Shown here: positions 8,397 to 16,712 of the stretch, piece after piece
How the letters are laid out: every line of letters starts with the position of its first letter
How positions within the stretch are numbered: position 1 is the stretch's first letter
Source of the DNA: Sphingomonas sp. FARSPH
Lineage (GTDB): Bacteria; Pseudomonadota; Alphaproteobacteria; Sphingomonadales; Sphingomonadaceae
Assembly: GCF_003355005.1 (NCBI RefSeq)
Contig: NZ_CP029986.1
Coordinates: forward strand, 1 to 64,000
Direction of reading: 5' to 3'
DNA length: 64,000 nt
Translations under genes and position numbers: made by a program
Notes under the pieces: model-generated
The model's input: only the letters and a program-made list of their open reading frames with translations
The model's database searches: none
What the model was told of the DNA's origin: nothing

Positions 8397-9623
8397 CTAA
8401 CGCCGGCTTCCCGCGTCCGGAAACAACCCCGGCATCCAGCTCCCCGCCAGCTTGGCTGGAAAGGCGATCTGGAGAGGTGCCCGGGAGCTGTCGGCCGTCA
8501 GCACGCCGAGGCTCGTCAGCGCCGAGGTGACCCGGCGCGCCTGGCGTTCGCCGGTGCCGACGATGCTCTCCACCTCGCCACGCGGGAGCTCGCCTCGGTA
8601 CAACGCTGCGTCGATCACCTGGATGGCCTTGGCCGGCAGCCTTCCCCGATCCGTCTCTTCGGCCGCCCAGCGCCGGATGCGACTGCGCAGCTGCTCGGGC
8701 TCGACCAAGCCGGCCATGAAGTCGACCTGGTCGATGCAGGTTTTGAGGAAGAAGGTTGTGAAGCTCGCCAGCTCCTCCTCGCTCAGCGTGCCCCTGCCAT
8801 CGAGGTCGTTGCGGCGGGCCAGGTCGCAGGCCGCAAGGTGTCGCTTGTAGGCCTGCACGTTGCGGCCGAGGCCGCGCGCGATCGACCACACGCCGCCCGT
8901 GTCGAGCGCATCGAGCAGCATGGCATGCGACATGAGGCGGGCGACCCGACCGTTGCCGTCGAGAAACGGATGGATCCAAGCGAACCGGTGGTGCGCGGCC
9001 GCCAGCGATACGATGGCGTCGGTTGCGCGGCGCTTCTGATACGCCCAGGCGAAGTGCTCGAGGAAGCGCGGCACGGCCCCGGGACTAATCGCAATGTGCT
9101 GCCCGACCCGGACATCGCGGGTCCGCAAGGCACCGGGCTCGACCGGAACGCGCTCGCCGCCGTCGACCGGTTCGATCCAGAGCATCGACTCGGGCAGATG
9201 CTCGCAGAAGCGCCGATGGACCTCACGCAGGCCCTCCACGCTCGTCGCGCGGCCCCCCAGCCCTCCCCCATCAATCCAGCCCTGGACTGCGATGTGCGCG
9301 GTCGCTTCCAACTGGAGGTCACGCTTGGCCGGGTCGGCGCTGAAATCGTTCTTCAGCGCCCGTTCGATGTCGACGGGATGAGTGTCATGCCCCTCGATCA
9401 GGTTGCTGTAGTAGCAGTTCATCGCCCGGACGAGGTCGGCGAGCCCCATCCGCATGGCGGGTGGCAGGCTGCTGCGGAACGCGGCAGATTTGGCGGTCAG
9501 TTCGAGCGCGAGATCGACGGCTTCACGGTATCGTGAACCGCCCTCCCCTATCTTCATGGGCTGCATGGCCCCGATGCCCTCGCCCCGGTCGGCGACCGCC
9601 TGGATGTCCGGTTCTTTGGCCAT
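8397..9623 (-). CDS. Fic family protein (AMP transferase type)
   Basis: A protein of 408 residues. The active-site motif HPFLDGNGRVARLM, near residue 216, matches HPFx(D/E)GNGR; its His is the catalytic base for moving AMP from ATP to a target side chain. An N-terminal DUF4172/Fic_N-like segment (FRSSLPPAMRMGLADLVRAM; NLIEGHDT) and a C-terminal winged-helix-like region (GTGERQARRVTSALTSLGVL) surround the core. The length fits class II Fic proteins, which often regulate themselves or act as toxin-like enzymes. The SNLIEG segment resembles the inhibitory (S/T)xxxE(G/N) helix, so inhibition may be built in. Confidence 0.88.
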   Translation of the reverse strand: MAKEPDIQAVADRGEGIGAMQPMKIGEGGSRYREAVDLALELTAKSAAFRSSLPPAMRMGLADLVRAMNCYYSNLIEGHDTHPVDIERALKNDFSADPAKRDLQLEATAHIAVQGWIDGGGLGGRATSVEGLREVHRRFCEHLPESMLWIEPVDGGERVPVEPGALRTRDVRVGQHIAISPGAVPRFLEHFAWAYQKRRATDAIVSLAAAHHRFAWIHPFLDGNGRVARLMSHAMLLDALDTGGVWSIARGLGRNVQAYKRHLAACDLARRNDLDGRGTLSEEELASFTTFFLKTCIDQVDFMAGLVEPEQLRSRIRRWAAEETDRGRLPAKAIQVIDAALYRGELPRGEVESIVGTGERQARRVTSALTSLGVLTADSSRAPLQIAFPAKLAGSWMPGLFPDAGSRR

Positions 9624-9776
9624 GTCCCGCAGCCTCTAGATCACTCTCTTGCCTTGCTAACGTTGTCCTATGCACGTGATACCGGGCCGCTACAATGTCC
9701 GGTTTGGAGGCCGGCAAATCAGTGAACATTGAAAAGAACAAAGCTGATCCGCCCGCCCATATCGCCTTGCGATCCC

Positions 9777-12770
9777 TCACATGTCGAAGTCGTAATCGTG
9801 GTCGATTTCGATCTCGGGCTCCTTTATCAGCTCTTTCACGGGAACCGGCGCTTGCCGGATAGCCTCCGGGGCTGGTTTGGTAGGCTCGCTGCCAATGGAT
9901 CGGAGGGCGGCGCTCATTGCGTCCAGCTGGCGACGATCGCTTGCGCCTGGATCGTCCAGTCGGGGCAGCTCGCCCGTGGCTGGATCGAACCGCTCCCTGC
10001 CGGAAAGTGAGAGCTCGGGTGCCACGTCGCTTGCGTGCGGAACGTCACCACGATGCGCTTCGATCGCGCTAGCGAGTGCTTTCTTGTCGTCGGTGTGCAG
10101 CGACACGTCCTCGCGCGCGCGGGTCTGGAGCACGTAGTAGAGGCTCTCGCTGTTGAGCAGCCTGTCGCGGCTGTCCATCACCGTGATCGCGCGATCGACC
10201 GTCATCCCTTGCGCACGGTGCATGTTGATCACGGCGCCATGGCCAAGCCGCTCGCGCATCGGGTCGTCGGGCCCGATCACATGATTCCGGTCACGGCCGC
10301 ACAGGTGGAGCGTGTCGCCATCGATCGCAGTAAGGGTCACTGCGGCACCGTTCGACATCCCACGCTTCAGGTCGCTGGCCGTAAAGACCAGGCGATCACC
10401 CTCGCGCACCTCGATCTCGCCGGGAACGGAGAGCGCGGCCCCCTCCCCTCCCGATCGGAGGCTCTTGGGATCGAAGAGCCCGGTGTGACCGTCACGGGCG
10501 AGCTCGAGCATACCGCTCGCCCGATCGATCAAGCCAACCTCGTAGGATCCCGGCACAAGCCCTGACTGGTGGCGGTAGATGTCGAGCCGCATACCCTCAG
10601 CCCAGTGCCGGATCTGGCGCAGCTCCTCACGGGTAAGGTTCAGCGTATCCCAGCTGCGCAGGCTCACGGCATCCTCGCCAAGCTTGCCCTGAGCAAGCAG
10701 CTCGGCCCTGACCGTTTCCAGCACGGCTTCGCGCAGGACGTGGCCTGAGGTGAGCAAGGCGGTGCGGTCGCGCTCCTTGGGCAAAAGCTTCAGATACTCG
10801 ACGACGGCCGCTCCCGCCGGATGAGCGCTCTCCTGCACCTTGTCCGCGAGCCGTTCGAAGGCGGCAACGACCCTGCCCTCGCGCGCAAGGGAAGCGGCAT
10901 CACGGAGCACATCGGTCTTTTGGCGCCGGTTCTCGGTGAGCCGCACCGTCGGAGCTCCCGCCTCCTGCAGCAGCGCGAAGGGTCGCCCCGCCTCAACCGC
11001 CGGGATTTGCTTCACATCGCCTACCAAGACCAACTTGGCGACGTCGCCGTTCCGGGCGACCTCGAACAGCCCGGCAAGCTGACGCGAGGACACCATGGAG
11101 GCCTCCTCCAGCACCACAACCTTGCCCTTCATCAGCGCCGAAAGTTGCTCGTTCGGCTTGGCCGGGCCGGCGCGGCTACCATGCTCCTTCAGCACGGATG
11201 CGAGCGAGCGCACCTCCAGCCCCCGTCCGGTCAGGTCATCCAACAACTTGTTCTGCGGGACCAGTACCAGCATCCGCGCCCCTACTTCCGCGCCAATCTC
11301 CCGTACGAGTTCGAAGAGGAACGACTTGCCGGTGCCGGCATCGCCTTGGACGACCTGGATGCGGTTGGTGCCGGACAGCATGGCGTGCGCCGCAACGCGC
11401 TGTTCAGCGGAAAGTGTGACCTCGCGCCGATCGGCCGCGCGGTCGAGTGCGGTGTCGACCGAGGCCGCATCGAGGATGGGTGTCCCCTGCCCCACCCCGC
11501 CATGCGCGGCCGCAACCAGCGCCTTTTCCGTCACCAGCATGTCGCGGGTCGTGAGCCGGTCTGCGTGCAGGCTGCCACGCGGCCCCGAGATGAGGACACC
11601 CGCCTCGCGCAGCCGCTCGATGCGCGCCTCGATACCGCGCACCGTCGCGCCCTTCTCGGCCAGATCGAGGCTGCTCTTCAGCAGGTCCGTGTAGGTGAAG
11701 CTCGCTTCTCGCTCGCCGAGGTGCCGAACGCCGGCCGCGACCGCGTAGCCGCTCGCCAGTTCGCCGCTCCGGCGCACCGCATCCGTGCCGTGGAGCAGCG
11801 GCTCGGGTCGTGGTCCGAAGGCATGGGTGATGCGCTCGAGCAAAGCGGCACCCCAGGCACGCACAGTGCTCAATACCGACCGCGGCCGCTCGACTCCTCG
11901 CGCGGCGTCCACGACGGCGGAGATGGCGGCACCATGTACCTCGGCCTTCTCGGCCCACATGGCGCGGGCAACCGTGGCATCGCCCGCCTGTTTGGCATCG
12001 CGGGTACTGACCGCGATCGTCTCCATCGCCTTGGGGCCGGAGGCGCCGAGCTCAGCCGCCCGGCTGAGGATCTGTTCGCGCCGGGCGCTAAACGCATCGA
12101 TTGCGGCACGCGGTATGCCGCTGATCTCGAATTGGCCGTGCTTGCCGGTTATCTCGGTCCGGTAGCCGAGCTGCTCCAACCGGGCACGGAAGTCGGCGTG
12201 GAAGACGGCACCGATGGTGCTAGAGTGCTTCCACAGGGCCGGATTGTGCAGGGCGACCCAGCGGCCGTCGCCGCGTTGCGCGGCGTTCGCCACGACGACA
12301 TGGGCATGTGCCTGCGGATCGAGCTTTCGGCTCAGGTCATGGTGAAAGATCGCGTACACCAGGCGACCGGGCTCGATCACCGCGCCGGCCTTGCCTGACC
12401 GCACCTCCCCGAACCGCTCCTCGGCCCACGCCATGGTGCTCCGAATAGCTTCGGCAAATGCCGGCATGACCCGCTCATCGCGTCCGATCAAGGCGACCAG
12501 CGACACTGACTTCGGCGCGCTGAACGTCAGCTCGAAACCCGGCGCTCGCTCGCCGTTGCCGCCTCTTGCAATGACGGCCCCGTTGGGCAGTTTGCCGTCC
12601 AGCACCTCGGAGAATGTTCCGGCATCCACGGTGCCGGACAGACCGAGTTCCTCGGCCCCTCCCCCGCCCCATTCGGACGGTCCCGCCTGCTCGCCGGTGT
12701 AGTAGTTGTCGGCCGCGTAATAGCTCGCCGCATCCCCGCCGCCGGCGATCGAGTTTGGGCGAACGGTCAC
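9777..12770 (-). CDS. MobF-family conjugative relaxase/helicase (TraA/TrwC type)
   Basis: 997 residues in two parts. The N-terminal relaxase domain has closely spaced tyrosines (YYAADNYYTG, residues ~16-25) for nicking, and the metal-binding triad HDLSRKLDPQAHAHVVVAN. From about residue 480 an SF1 helicase domain follows with Walker A GDAGTGKSF, Walker B VVLEEASMV and a later motif (HRAQGMTVDRA). It would nick oriT, stay linked to the strand and unwind it during conjugation. First in position but last in a leftward operon with two overlapping genes upstream. No stops or frameshifts were seen, so the module may still be functional. Confidence 0.93.
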   Translation of the reverse strand: MTVRPNSIAGGGDAASYYAADNYYTGEQAGPSEWGGGGAEELGLSGTVDAGTFSEVLDGKLPNGAVIARGGNGERAPGFELTFSAPKSVSLVALIGRDERVMPAFAEAIRSTMAWAEERFGEVRSGKAGAVIEPGRLVYAIFHHDLSRKLDPQAHAHVVVANAAQRGDGRWVALHNPALWKHSSTIGAVFHADFRARLEQLGYRTEITGKHGQFEISGIPRAAIDAFSARREQILSRAAELGASGPKAMETIAVSTRDAKQAGDATVARAMWAEKAEVHGAAISAVVDAARGVERPRSVLSTVRAWGAALLERITHAFGPRPEPLLHGTDAVRRSGELASGYAVAAGVRHLGEREASFTYTDLLKSSLDLAEKGATVRGIEARIERLREAGVLISGPRGSLHADRLTTRDMLVTEKALVAAAHGGVGQGTPILDAASVDTALDRAADRREVTLSAEQRVAAHAMLSGTNRIQVVQGDAGTGKSFLFELVREIGAEVGARMLVLVPQNKLLDDLTGRGLEVRSLASVLKEHGSRAGPAKPNEQLSALMKGKVVVLEEASMVSSRQLAGLFEVARNGDVAKLVLVGDVKQIPAVEAGRPFALLQEAGAPTVRLTENRRQKTDVLRDAASLAREGRVVAAFERLADKVQESAHPAGAAVVEYLKLLPKERDRTALLTSGHVLREAVLETVRAELLAQGKLGEDAVSLRSWDTLNLTREELRQIRHWAEGMRLDIYRHQSGLVPGSYEVGLIDRASGMLELARDGHTGLFDPKSLRSGGEGAALSVPGEIEVREGDRLVFTASDLKRGMSNGAAVTLTAIDGDTLHLCGRDRNHVIGPDDPMRERLGHGAVINMHRAQGMTVDRAITVMDSRDRLLNSESLYYVLQTRAREDVSLHTDDKKALASAIEAHRGDVPHASDVAPELSLSGRERFDPATGELPRLDDPGASDRRQLDAMSAALRSIGSEPTKPAPEAIRQAPVPVKELIKEPEIEIDHDYDFDM

Positions 12771-13579
12771 GGCGTCTTGCTTTCCAGAGGCGGAAAGGTG
12801 AGCCGGCAGGGAAACGGCTTCTTCATGCGCTTAGCATGGGCCGCGCACTCGGCGTACCGGACCCGAAATGTGTCACTGGCGAGAAGGCCTTTTGTCTCCG
12901 CCATGAGCTCGCCAGTCGTGCGCCCATCGCCTGCCAAGCTCCATGCCGCAGGTACCGCGTCACTTTCACCCAGGAGACGAATTGAGAGCCAGCGGGTAGG
13001 TGCGGTATTGGCGAACAGCAGACAGATCAGAACAAGTCCGGCGATGCCAAGGGCGGCACCTACGCCAAGCTTTGTACGCGTATCCGACTGACGCTTCTCA
13101 ATCCGGTCGAGCTGCTTTCCGAAGCCCTTTGCCTGCTCCTCGACGGCTTTAGTGACATTGCCAACGGAGACGGCGAGAGCACCCTGCGCTTCCTTGAACA
13201 GGACCGTGAAGTCGGTCTGGAACTTCGCGATCAAATCGCGGAGATGTCCGGTCCCGCCGGTCTCCTTGATGGTGGTCTTGATCGCGTCGAAACCTGCGTT
13301 CAAGGCGCCGGGTAGGTCCTTCGATTGTTGGGCGATCAGGGCCGAGACGCGACGGGTAACCTCGCCGATTTGAGCGGTCTGTTCCTCCATCCGATCGGCA
13401 TGGCGGCGCTCGCGCTGTTGACGCACGGACAAGGCCGCTTGGGCCTCCCTGTCGAACATGGTGGTGACCGCCTGTTCCACGAGATCACGGATGGGGATGT
13501 TGCGCCGCTTGGACTCGGCGTCCAGCCGGCTGTGGACGTCACTCGAGACGTCGATGCGCCTGCGACCAGCGTCGGTCAT
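12767..13579 (-). CDS. Relaxase accessory protein: ribbon-helix-helix, coiled coil, one membrane segment
   Basis: 270 residues. The start RRIDVSSDVHSRLDAESKRRNI resembles a ribbon-helix-helix DNA-binding domain. Residues ~50-165 are charged and helical, predicting a coiled coil. A single hydrophobic helix (LGVGAALGIAGLVLICLLFA, ~residues 172-192) would anchor it in the inner membrane with a C-terminal domain outside. The start overlaps the next gene upstream by 4 bases and the stop overlaps the relaxase start by 4 bases. Inferred role: bridging oriT-bound complexes to the membrane. Not assigned to a named family. Confidence 0.7.
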   Translation of the reverse strand: MTDAGRRRIDVSSDVHSRLDAESKRRNIPIRDLVEQAVTTMFDREAQAALSVRQQRERRHADRMEEQTAQIGEVTRRVSALIAQQSKDLPGALNAGFDAIKTTIKETGGTGHLRDLIAKFQTDFTVLFKEAQGALAVSVGNVTKAVEEQAKGFGKQLDRIEKRQSDTRTKLGVGAALGIAGLVLICLLFANTAPTRWLSIRLLGESDAVPAAWSLAGDGRTTGELMAETKGLLASDTFRVRYAECAAHAKRMKKPFPCRLTFPPLESKTP

Positions 13580-13893
13580 CGCCGCAGTCTCGAACGCGCT
13601 TCGGCCAGCATGCGGGTCGCCAGCTCGGCCCGTCGTTGCCGCAACTGGGCAAGACCCTTCTTGCTGTCGGGGCCACGCCCGACCTGCGCTTCCGCGACGA
13701 CCTCCAGGCCGGCACGGACCTTGGTCAGCTGGTCGAGAAGGATCTCGTCCAGCGGCAGCAGCTCGTCTTCGAGTGAGCGCACCAGCGTGTCCGCTACCCA
13801 GGCGCTGCGCGTCTTGCCGACCTGGCCCGCGCGGCGCTCAATGCCGGCGAGCTGGTCGGGTTGCAGGTACACCGTGATCGGTACGCGCGCCAT
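13576..13893 (-). CDS. Ribbon-helix-helix mobilisation protein (MobC/TraY-like)
   Basis: 105 residues starting MARVPITVYLQPDQLAGIER; an upstream in-frame ATG at 13971 adds unlikely residues. The short beta strand VPITVYL followed by two helices is a typical ribbon-helix-helix fold. The rest is helical (LRQRRAELATRMLAEARSRL). First gene of the relaxase operon and next to the candidate oriT, so it probably binds oriT and/or represses the operon. Confidence 0.7.
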   Translation of the reverse strand: MARVPITVYLQPDQLAGIERRAGQVGKTRSAWVADTLVRSLEDELLPLDEILLDQLTKVRAGLEVVAEAQVGRGPDSKKGLAQLRQRRAELATRMLAEARSRLRR

Positions 13894-14237
13894 GCGGACA
13901 CCCCTTCTGCCCGGTAGCGAGTGTGCATTGCGCCTACGGAGCGCGCAAGGAGGAAGTGCAGAGCAGCGCAAGCAAAAACTGCGGGTTTCCTTGCCCTATC
14001 CGCTCTGTGGACCAGGACGGACCAGATGGTCCGGGCGCAGTATCCGCATAGGACCATGCGGCCGGAACGACGCAAATCTGCCCTTTTCTGCACCCCTTCG
14101 GGGTGCATCGGGTGTGCCCCCTAACCCTACTTCTCAGGTCGCTGGATGTTGCTGCTGTTCGGCTGGTCGGGGCTGATCCGGCGTCCGGCGGGGCAACCAG
14201 GCCGGCGTACAAGCCGGCCAGTCGGATCAGTACCGGC
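13894..14237. other. Gene-free 344-bp region with candidate oriT
   Basis: It lies directly upstream of the relaxase operon. It holds a perfect hairpin (TGCACCCC 14089-14096, loop TTC, GGGGTGCA 14100-14107) and several copies of GGACCA (14009, 14019, 14051, and inverted at 14027-14032, forming GGACCAGATGGTCC). Repeats beside a hairpin upstream of a relaxase operon fit an origin of transfer. The nick site itself was not recognised. Confidence 0.5.
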
Positions 14238-14609
14238 TCACCTTGTCGAGACTGCCCGTAAGGCCGCGAGGGTCTCCCCGTCCATCGCTTCAACCCTTTG
14301 CACCAATCGATCCCGCATGGCGCGGCGCGCTAACCGGATGAGCAAGGCCAACTCCGGCGCTTCGAACGGGTCGTTGATCGCCAGCTCGCGCGACCGCTCG
14401 CCGGCGGTGATGGTGAGGTGGAAGATGCGGGCGTCGGCTGCCGGCAACGCCGGGTCGGGCCGCGTAAAGAAGTCGATCGCATAGGCATGAGCGACGAGAT
14501 TGAACCAGTCCTCCGGCGTGATTTCGTCGAGCCTGCGACCCTCCTCATGGTAGAGGGTTCCGTGCGCAGTGAACCAGCCCGAGATACCAAGGGTGACGGC
14601 GTTCGTCAT
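14238..14609 (-). CDS. Emfourin-like small protein, paralog of the protein at 16713-17042
   Basis: 123 residues. The segment FFTRPDPALPAADARIFHLT with DPFEAPELALLIRLARRAM aligns with DLFTCPDP...RPDARTYSIRLV and EPFEAPELAQLVRTVRRCL of the second gene. The pattern (xFF/LF turn, D..Y/F-x-L/I-x-(I/V) strand, then P..L..L) resembles the emfourin family, small inhibitors of thermolysin-like proteases. The resemblance was judged by eye and is moderate. Two related genes within 2.5 kb suggest a duplicated function. Confidence 0.55.
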   Translation of the reverse strand: MTNAVTLGISGWFTAHGTLYHEEGRRLDEITPEDWFNLVAHAYAIDFFTRPDPALPAADARIFHLTITAGERSRELAINDPFEAPELALLIRLARRAMRDRLVQRVEAMDGETLAALRAVSTR

Positions 14610-14848
14610 GAGCTTGTACCCTCCCCTATTCCAGCACCACGCTGATGGTCATGATGGTCGGATTCAGCACCCGGCGACTCAGTTGAATGAAGCGGCATCG
14701 CCGCGTTCCCCGGGACGGCTTCGACCGTGTCGATCGCGTGCTGAAGCCGGGCGGCGGCAAGGGTGCATCCTGCCCGATCGAGCAGCGCCATGGCCATGCG
14801 CATCAGGGCCAAAGCCGTCCTGGTATACCGGTGCTCGACTTCGCTCAT
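14606..14848 (-). CDS. Small hypothetical protein
   Basis: About 80 residues starting MSEVEHRYTRTALALMRMAM; an alternative ATG at 14881 adds 11 residues. The N-terminal half is one amphipathic helix pair rich in Ala, Leu and Met; the C-terminal part is Gly/His/Ser-rich and probably disordered. It overlaps the emfourin-like gene by 4 bases, so the two are probably translated together. Function unknown. Confidence 0.5.
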   Translation of the reverse strand: MSEVEHRYTRTALALMRMAMALLDRAGCTLAAARLQHAIDTVEAVPGNAAMPLHSTESPGAESDHHDHQRGAGIGEGTSS

Positions 14849-14890
14849 CGGGTCGCGTGATCCAGTCTGTCGGGAGGTCACGGACGCCAG

Positions 14891-15178
14891 TCAGCGGTCC
14901 TGCTCGGCGACGGGTCTCAACGTCAGATGCGGCATCAGGTTGCGCCGGATCTCGTCGTCACTGCCTAGGCCGTACCAGGTCGCGCAATGCTCTTCTTCGG
15001 AAAGCCGATGCCAGGCTTTGAGCGCCACTTCCTCGCTGATCGCGATGCCGTCGGAGGCCATCGCCGTCACGATCCGGCGCAGGTCGTGCCGACCGTCGAC
15101 AAGCATCCGCTGCTCCCACTCGAGAGGCTTCAGAACCGCTTCATAGCGCAGCCGTTCGTGTCCGGACTGATGGGTCAT
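14891..15178 (-). CDS. Hypothetical protein
   Basis: 95 residues (MTHQSGHERLRYEAVLKPLE through LKAWHRLSEEEHCATWYGLG). Soluble, with two predicted helical stretches; no family recognised. The start overlaps the end of the 15175-15570 gene by 4 bases, so both belong to one leftward operon of small plasmid genes. Confidence 0.55.
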   Translation of the reverse strand: MTHQSGHERLRYEAVLKPLEWEQRMLVDGRHDLRRIVTAMASDGIAISEEVALKAWHRLSEEEHCATWYGLGSDDEIRRNLMPHLTLRPVAEQDR

Positions 15179-15570
15179 CCGGCGTCTTCCGAACTCGTCA
15201 TCGTCGCAGGCATTCCGAGCCGTTCACGCTGCTCATCGCGGGTTACGTAGCGGTCGGACTTGGCGCCCACGATGTCGGATTCGGAGCCATACCCAGCGAT
15301 CACGAGAGCGGCCCGGATGAGCTCGCCAATGTCATGCGACCCGGCCTTCGCTTCGAGGCTCGCGAGCATGGGGTAAGGCAGGTCCAGCTTGACCCGGATC
15401 ATCCAATCTCCCGCCGCGGTTCGGGTCGGATAACCGCCATGTCCGGGCTCGCTCCAGTCGGTGCCGGCAAAGATCAGCCGCAGGTCCGTAGAAGGGTCCG
15501 CCGACGCATAGGGCGGGGTCTCATGGGAGGGCAGAGGCGTCGGTTTAAAGTCGCTCAGGTCGAGGGTCAT
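15175..15570 (-). CDS. Hypothetical protein
   Basis: 131 residues. The N terminus is Pro-rich (FKPTPLPSHETPPYASAD); a central domain WMIRVKLDLPYPMLASLEAK...ELIRAALVIAGYG resembles a strand-helix-helix arrangement, possibly ribbon-helix-helix-like. Its ATG is preceded by GAGCTCC rather than a strong ribosome site. Translationally coupled to the gene downstream. Function not known. Confidence 0.55.
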   Translation of the reverse strand: MTLDLSDFKPTPLPSHETPPYASADPSTDLRLIFAGTDWSEPGHGGYPTRTAAGDWMIRVKLDLPYPMLASLEAKAGSHDIGELIRAALVIAGYGSESDIVGAKSDRYVTRDEQRERLGMPATMTSSEDAG

Positions 15571-15623
15571 GATGGAGCTCCATTCAGTGTCTCAGTCGTA
15601 TGCGAATTGGGCGGATCGACCCC

Positions 15624-16394
15624 TCAGAGTCCGTAAGTGCAGGGCGTCGAGAAGGTCGGTGCCAGCGCGTCGCGCCGCGACCAGAAGGTGGACTTGCCGT
15701 TGGGCGTCAGCCTGGTCGCAGGCACCGCGATCTCGACCATGGGTCCGCGGATCTGGATGACCGTGCCGCAGTTGGTTACGGTGCCGATCGCGAGCTCACG
15801 CCGAAACGTCTCGCGGTGCTTCTGCTCGGCTTCGCGATCGGCGACGTAGCTGTCCTGCGCGCGCTGGAACCATGCCGCCGAACGGATCTGGTCGGGGCGG
15901 TAGGCGTAGACCGCGGTGCGGGTCGGGACCATCGACACGCGGCTCATCAGCCGGCTGTCGAGGTCGCCTTTGGTAGCGACTTCGGTCGTGTCGTAGGTGA
16001 TCGCGACGAAGCCGCCGAGCACCTGGTCGGCGCCGCGCGAGCACACCGCCGAGCTGCCGGACCAGAAGTGCTTGGACTCGCCCCGGGGCGGCAACCTGCG
16101 ACCGAGCGCGCGATCACGGAAGGTGCGCGCCGCGTCGCCGTCTTCCGGTTCGATCCGACCGCCCTTGGCGGCGCATTCCTGCGCGAATGCATCGCGGGCG
16201 CGCTCGGCCGTCGCCGAGCCGTTGGCGGTGATCTTTTCGGAGAAGAAGCGGTAGCCGATGATCTCGTCGGCGTCGTCGAGCAGCGGAAAGACCTGCGGCG
16301 ACGGGCGGGTCCGAAGCGACCCGCTCGTCTTCATGTCGGTATCGCCGCCGATGGTGATGAGGAAGCCGGCAATACCGGGTGACTGCTGCGCCAT
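15624..16394 (-). CDS. Probable exported protein; signal peptide separated by an in-frame amber codon
   Basis: From 16394 the frame reads MAQQSPGIAGFLITIGG and 256 residues in all, with RVSMVPTRTAVYAYRPDQIR and three scattered Cys. Upstream in the same frame are codons for GAFQVLAALTAALAGIPAMA, a good signal peptide ending in an A-M-A cleavage site. Before it stands TAG (16449-16451), and three codons earlier an ATG (16460) with a strong GGAGG site. So the original start is probably 16460 and the gene now carries a nonsense codon at codon 4, unless TAG is read through or the internal ATG is used, which would lose export. No domain recognised. Confidence 0.6.
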   Translation of the reverse strand: MAQQSPGIAGFLITIGGDTDMKTSGSLRTRPSPQVFPLLDDADEIIGYRFFSEKITANGSATAERARDAFAQECAAKGGRIEPEDGDAARTFRDRALGRRLPPRGESKHFWSGSSAVCSRGADQVLGGFVAITYDTTEVATKGDLDSRLMSRVSMVPTRTAVYAYRPDQIRSAAWFQRAQDSYVADREAEQKHRETFRRELAIGTVTNCGTVIQIRGPMVEIAVPATRLTPNGKSTFWSRRDALAPTFSTPCTYGL

Positions 16395-16464
16395 GGCCGG
16401 AATGCCCGCCAGAGCCGCTGTGAGCGCCGCTAAGACCTGAAATGCACCCTACCCTGCCATAACT

Positions 16465-16485
16465 GCCTCCTCGTCGTCTGGAGGC
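16465..16485 (-). promoter_or_regulatory. Hairpin covering the ribosome binding site
   Basis: On the minus strand GCCTCC (16485-16480) pairs with GGAGGC (16470-16465) around a 9-base loop. GGAGGC is the ribosome binding site for the ATG at 16460, only four bases from it. The stem would hide it, a common layout for translational control. Confidence 0.55.
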
Positions 16486-16510
16486 GTTCTCCGGCCCGTA
16501 AGCCGGGTGT

Positions 16511-16624
16511 TAGGAACCCGGGCTCTCGCGCGAGCGCTGCCGCCTTTAGGCGGAGCCCTGGACATGCGCGACAGCCACCCGGCCGACAAACATGTCGACC
16601 GGCCGAGAGACTCTGAGGTTCCTA
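16511..16624. ncRNA. Candidate structured RNA element in the leader region
   Basis: TAGGAACC (16511-16518) and GGTTCCTA (16617-16624) form an 8-bp closing stem. Inside are GGGCTC/GAGCCC (16520-16525/16553-16558) enclosing CCGCC-TTTA-GGCGG (16540-16553) and the self-paired CTCGCGCGAG (16525-16534), plus a second arm CGACA-AACA-TGTCG (16584-16597) extended by CCGG/CCGG. The layout is a closed multibranch structure with short loops. It lies just upstream of the amber-interrupted exported-protein gene, so it may be its leader on the minus strand. The pairing is equally possible on the plus strand. Confidence 0.5.
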
Positions 16625-16712
16625 CGCCTCACCGCCGGGACTGACCGGGCGGCGCGCGGATGCTATCACGTCATTGGCACGGGAAAACGGGAAGGTTGCT
16701 CGCTCCCCTGCC

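Noticed and set aside
16505..16624. Integron-like attC site
   Set aside because: A TGTTAGG word and distant inverted partner are present, but there is no integrase of that class, no paired R''/L'' boxes and no cassette structure.
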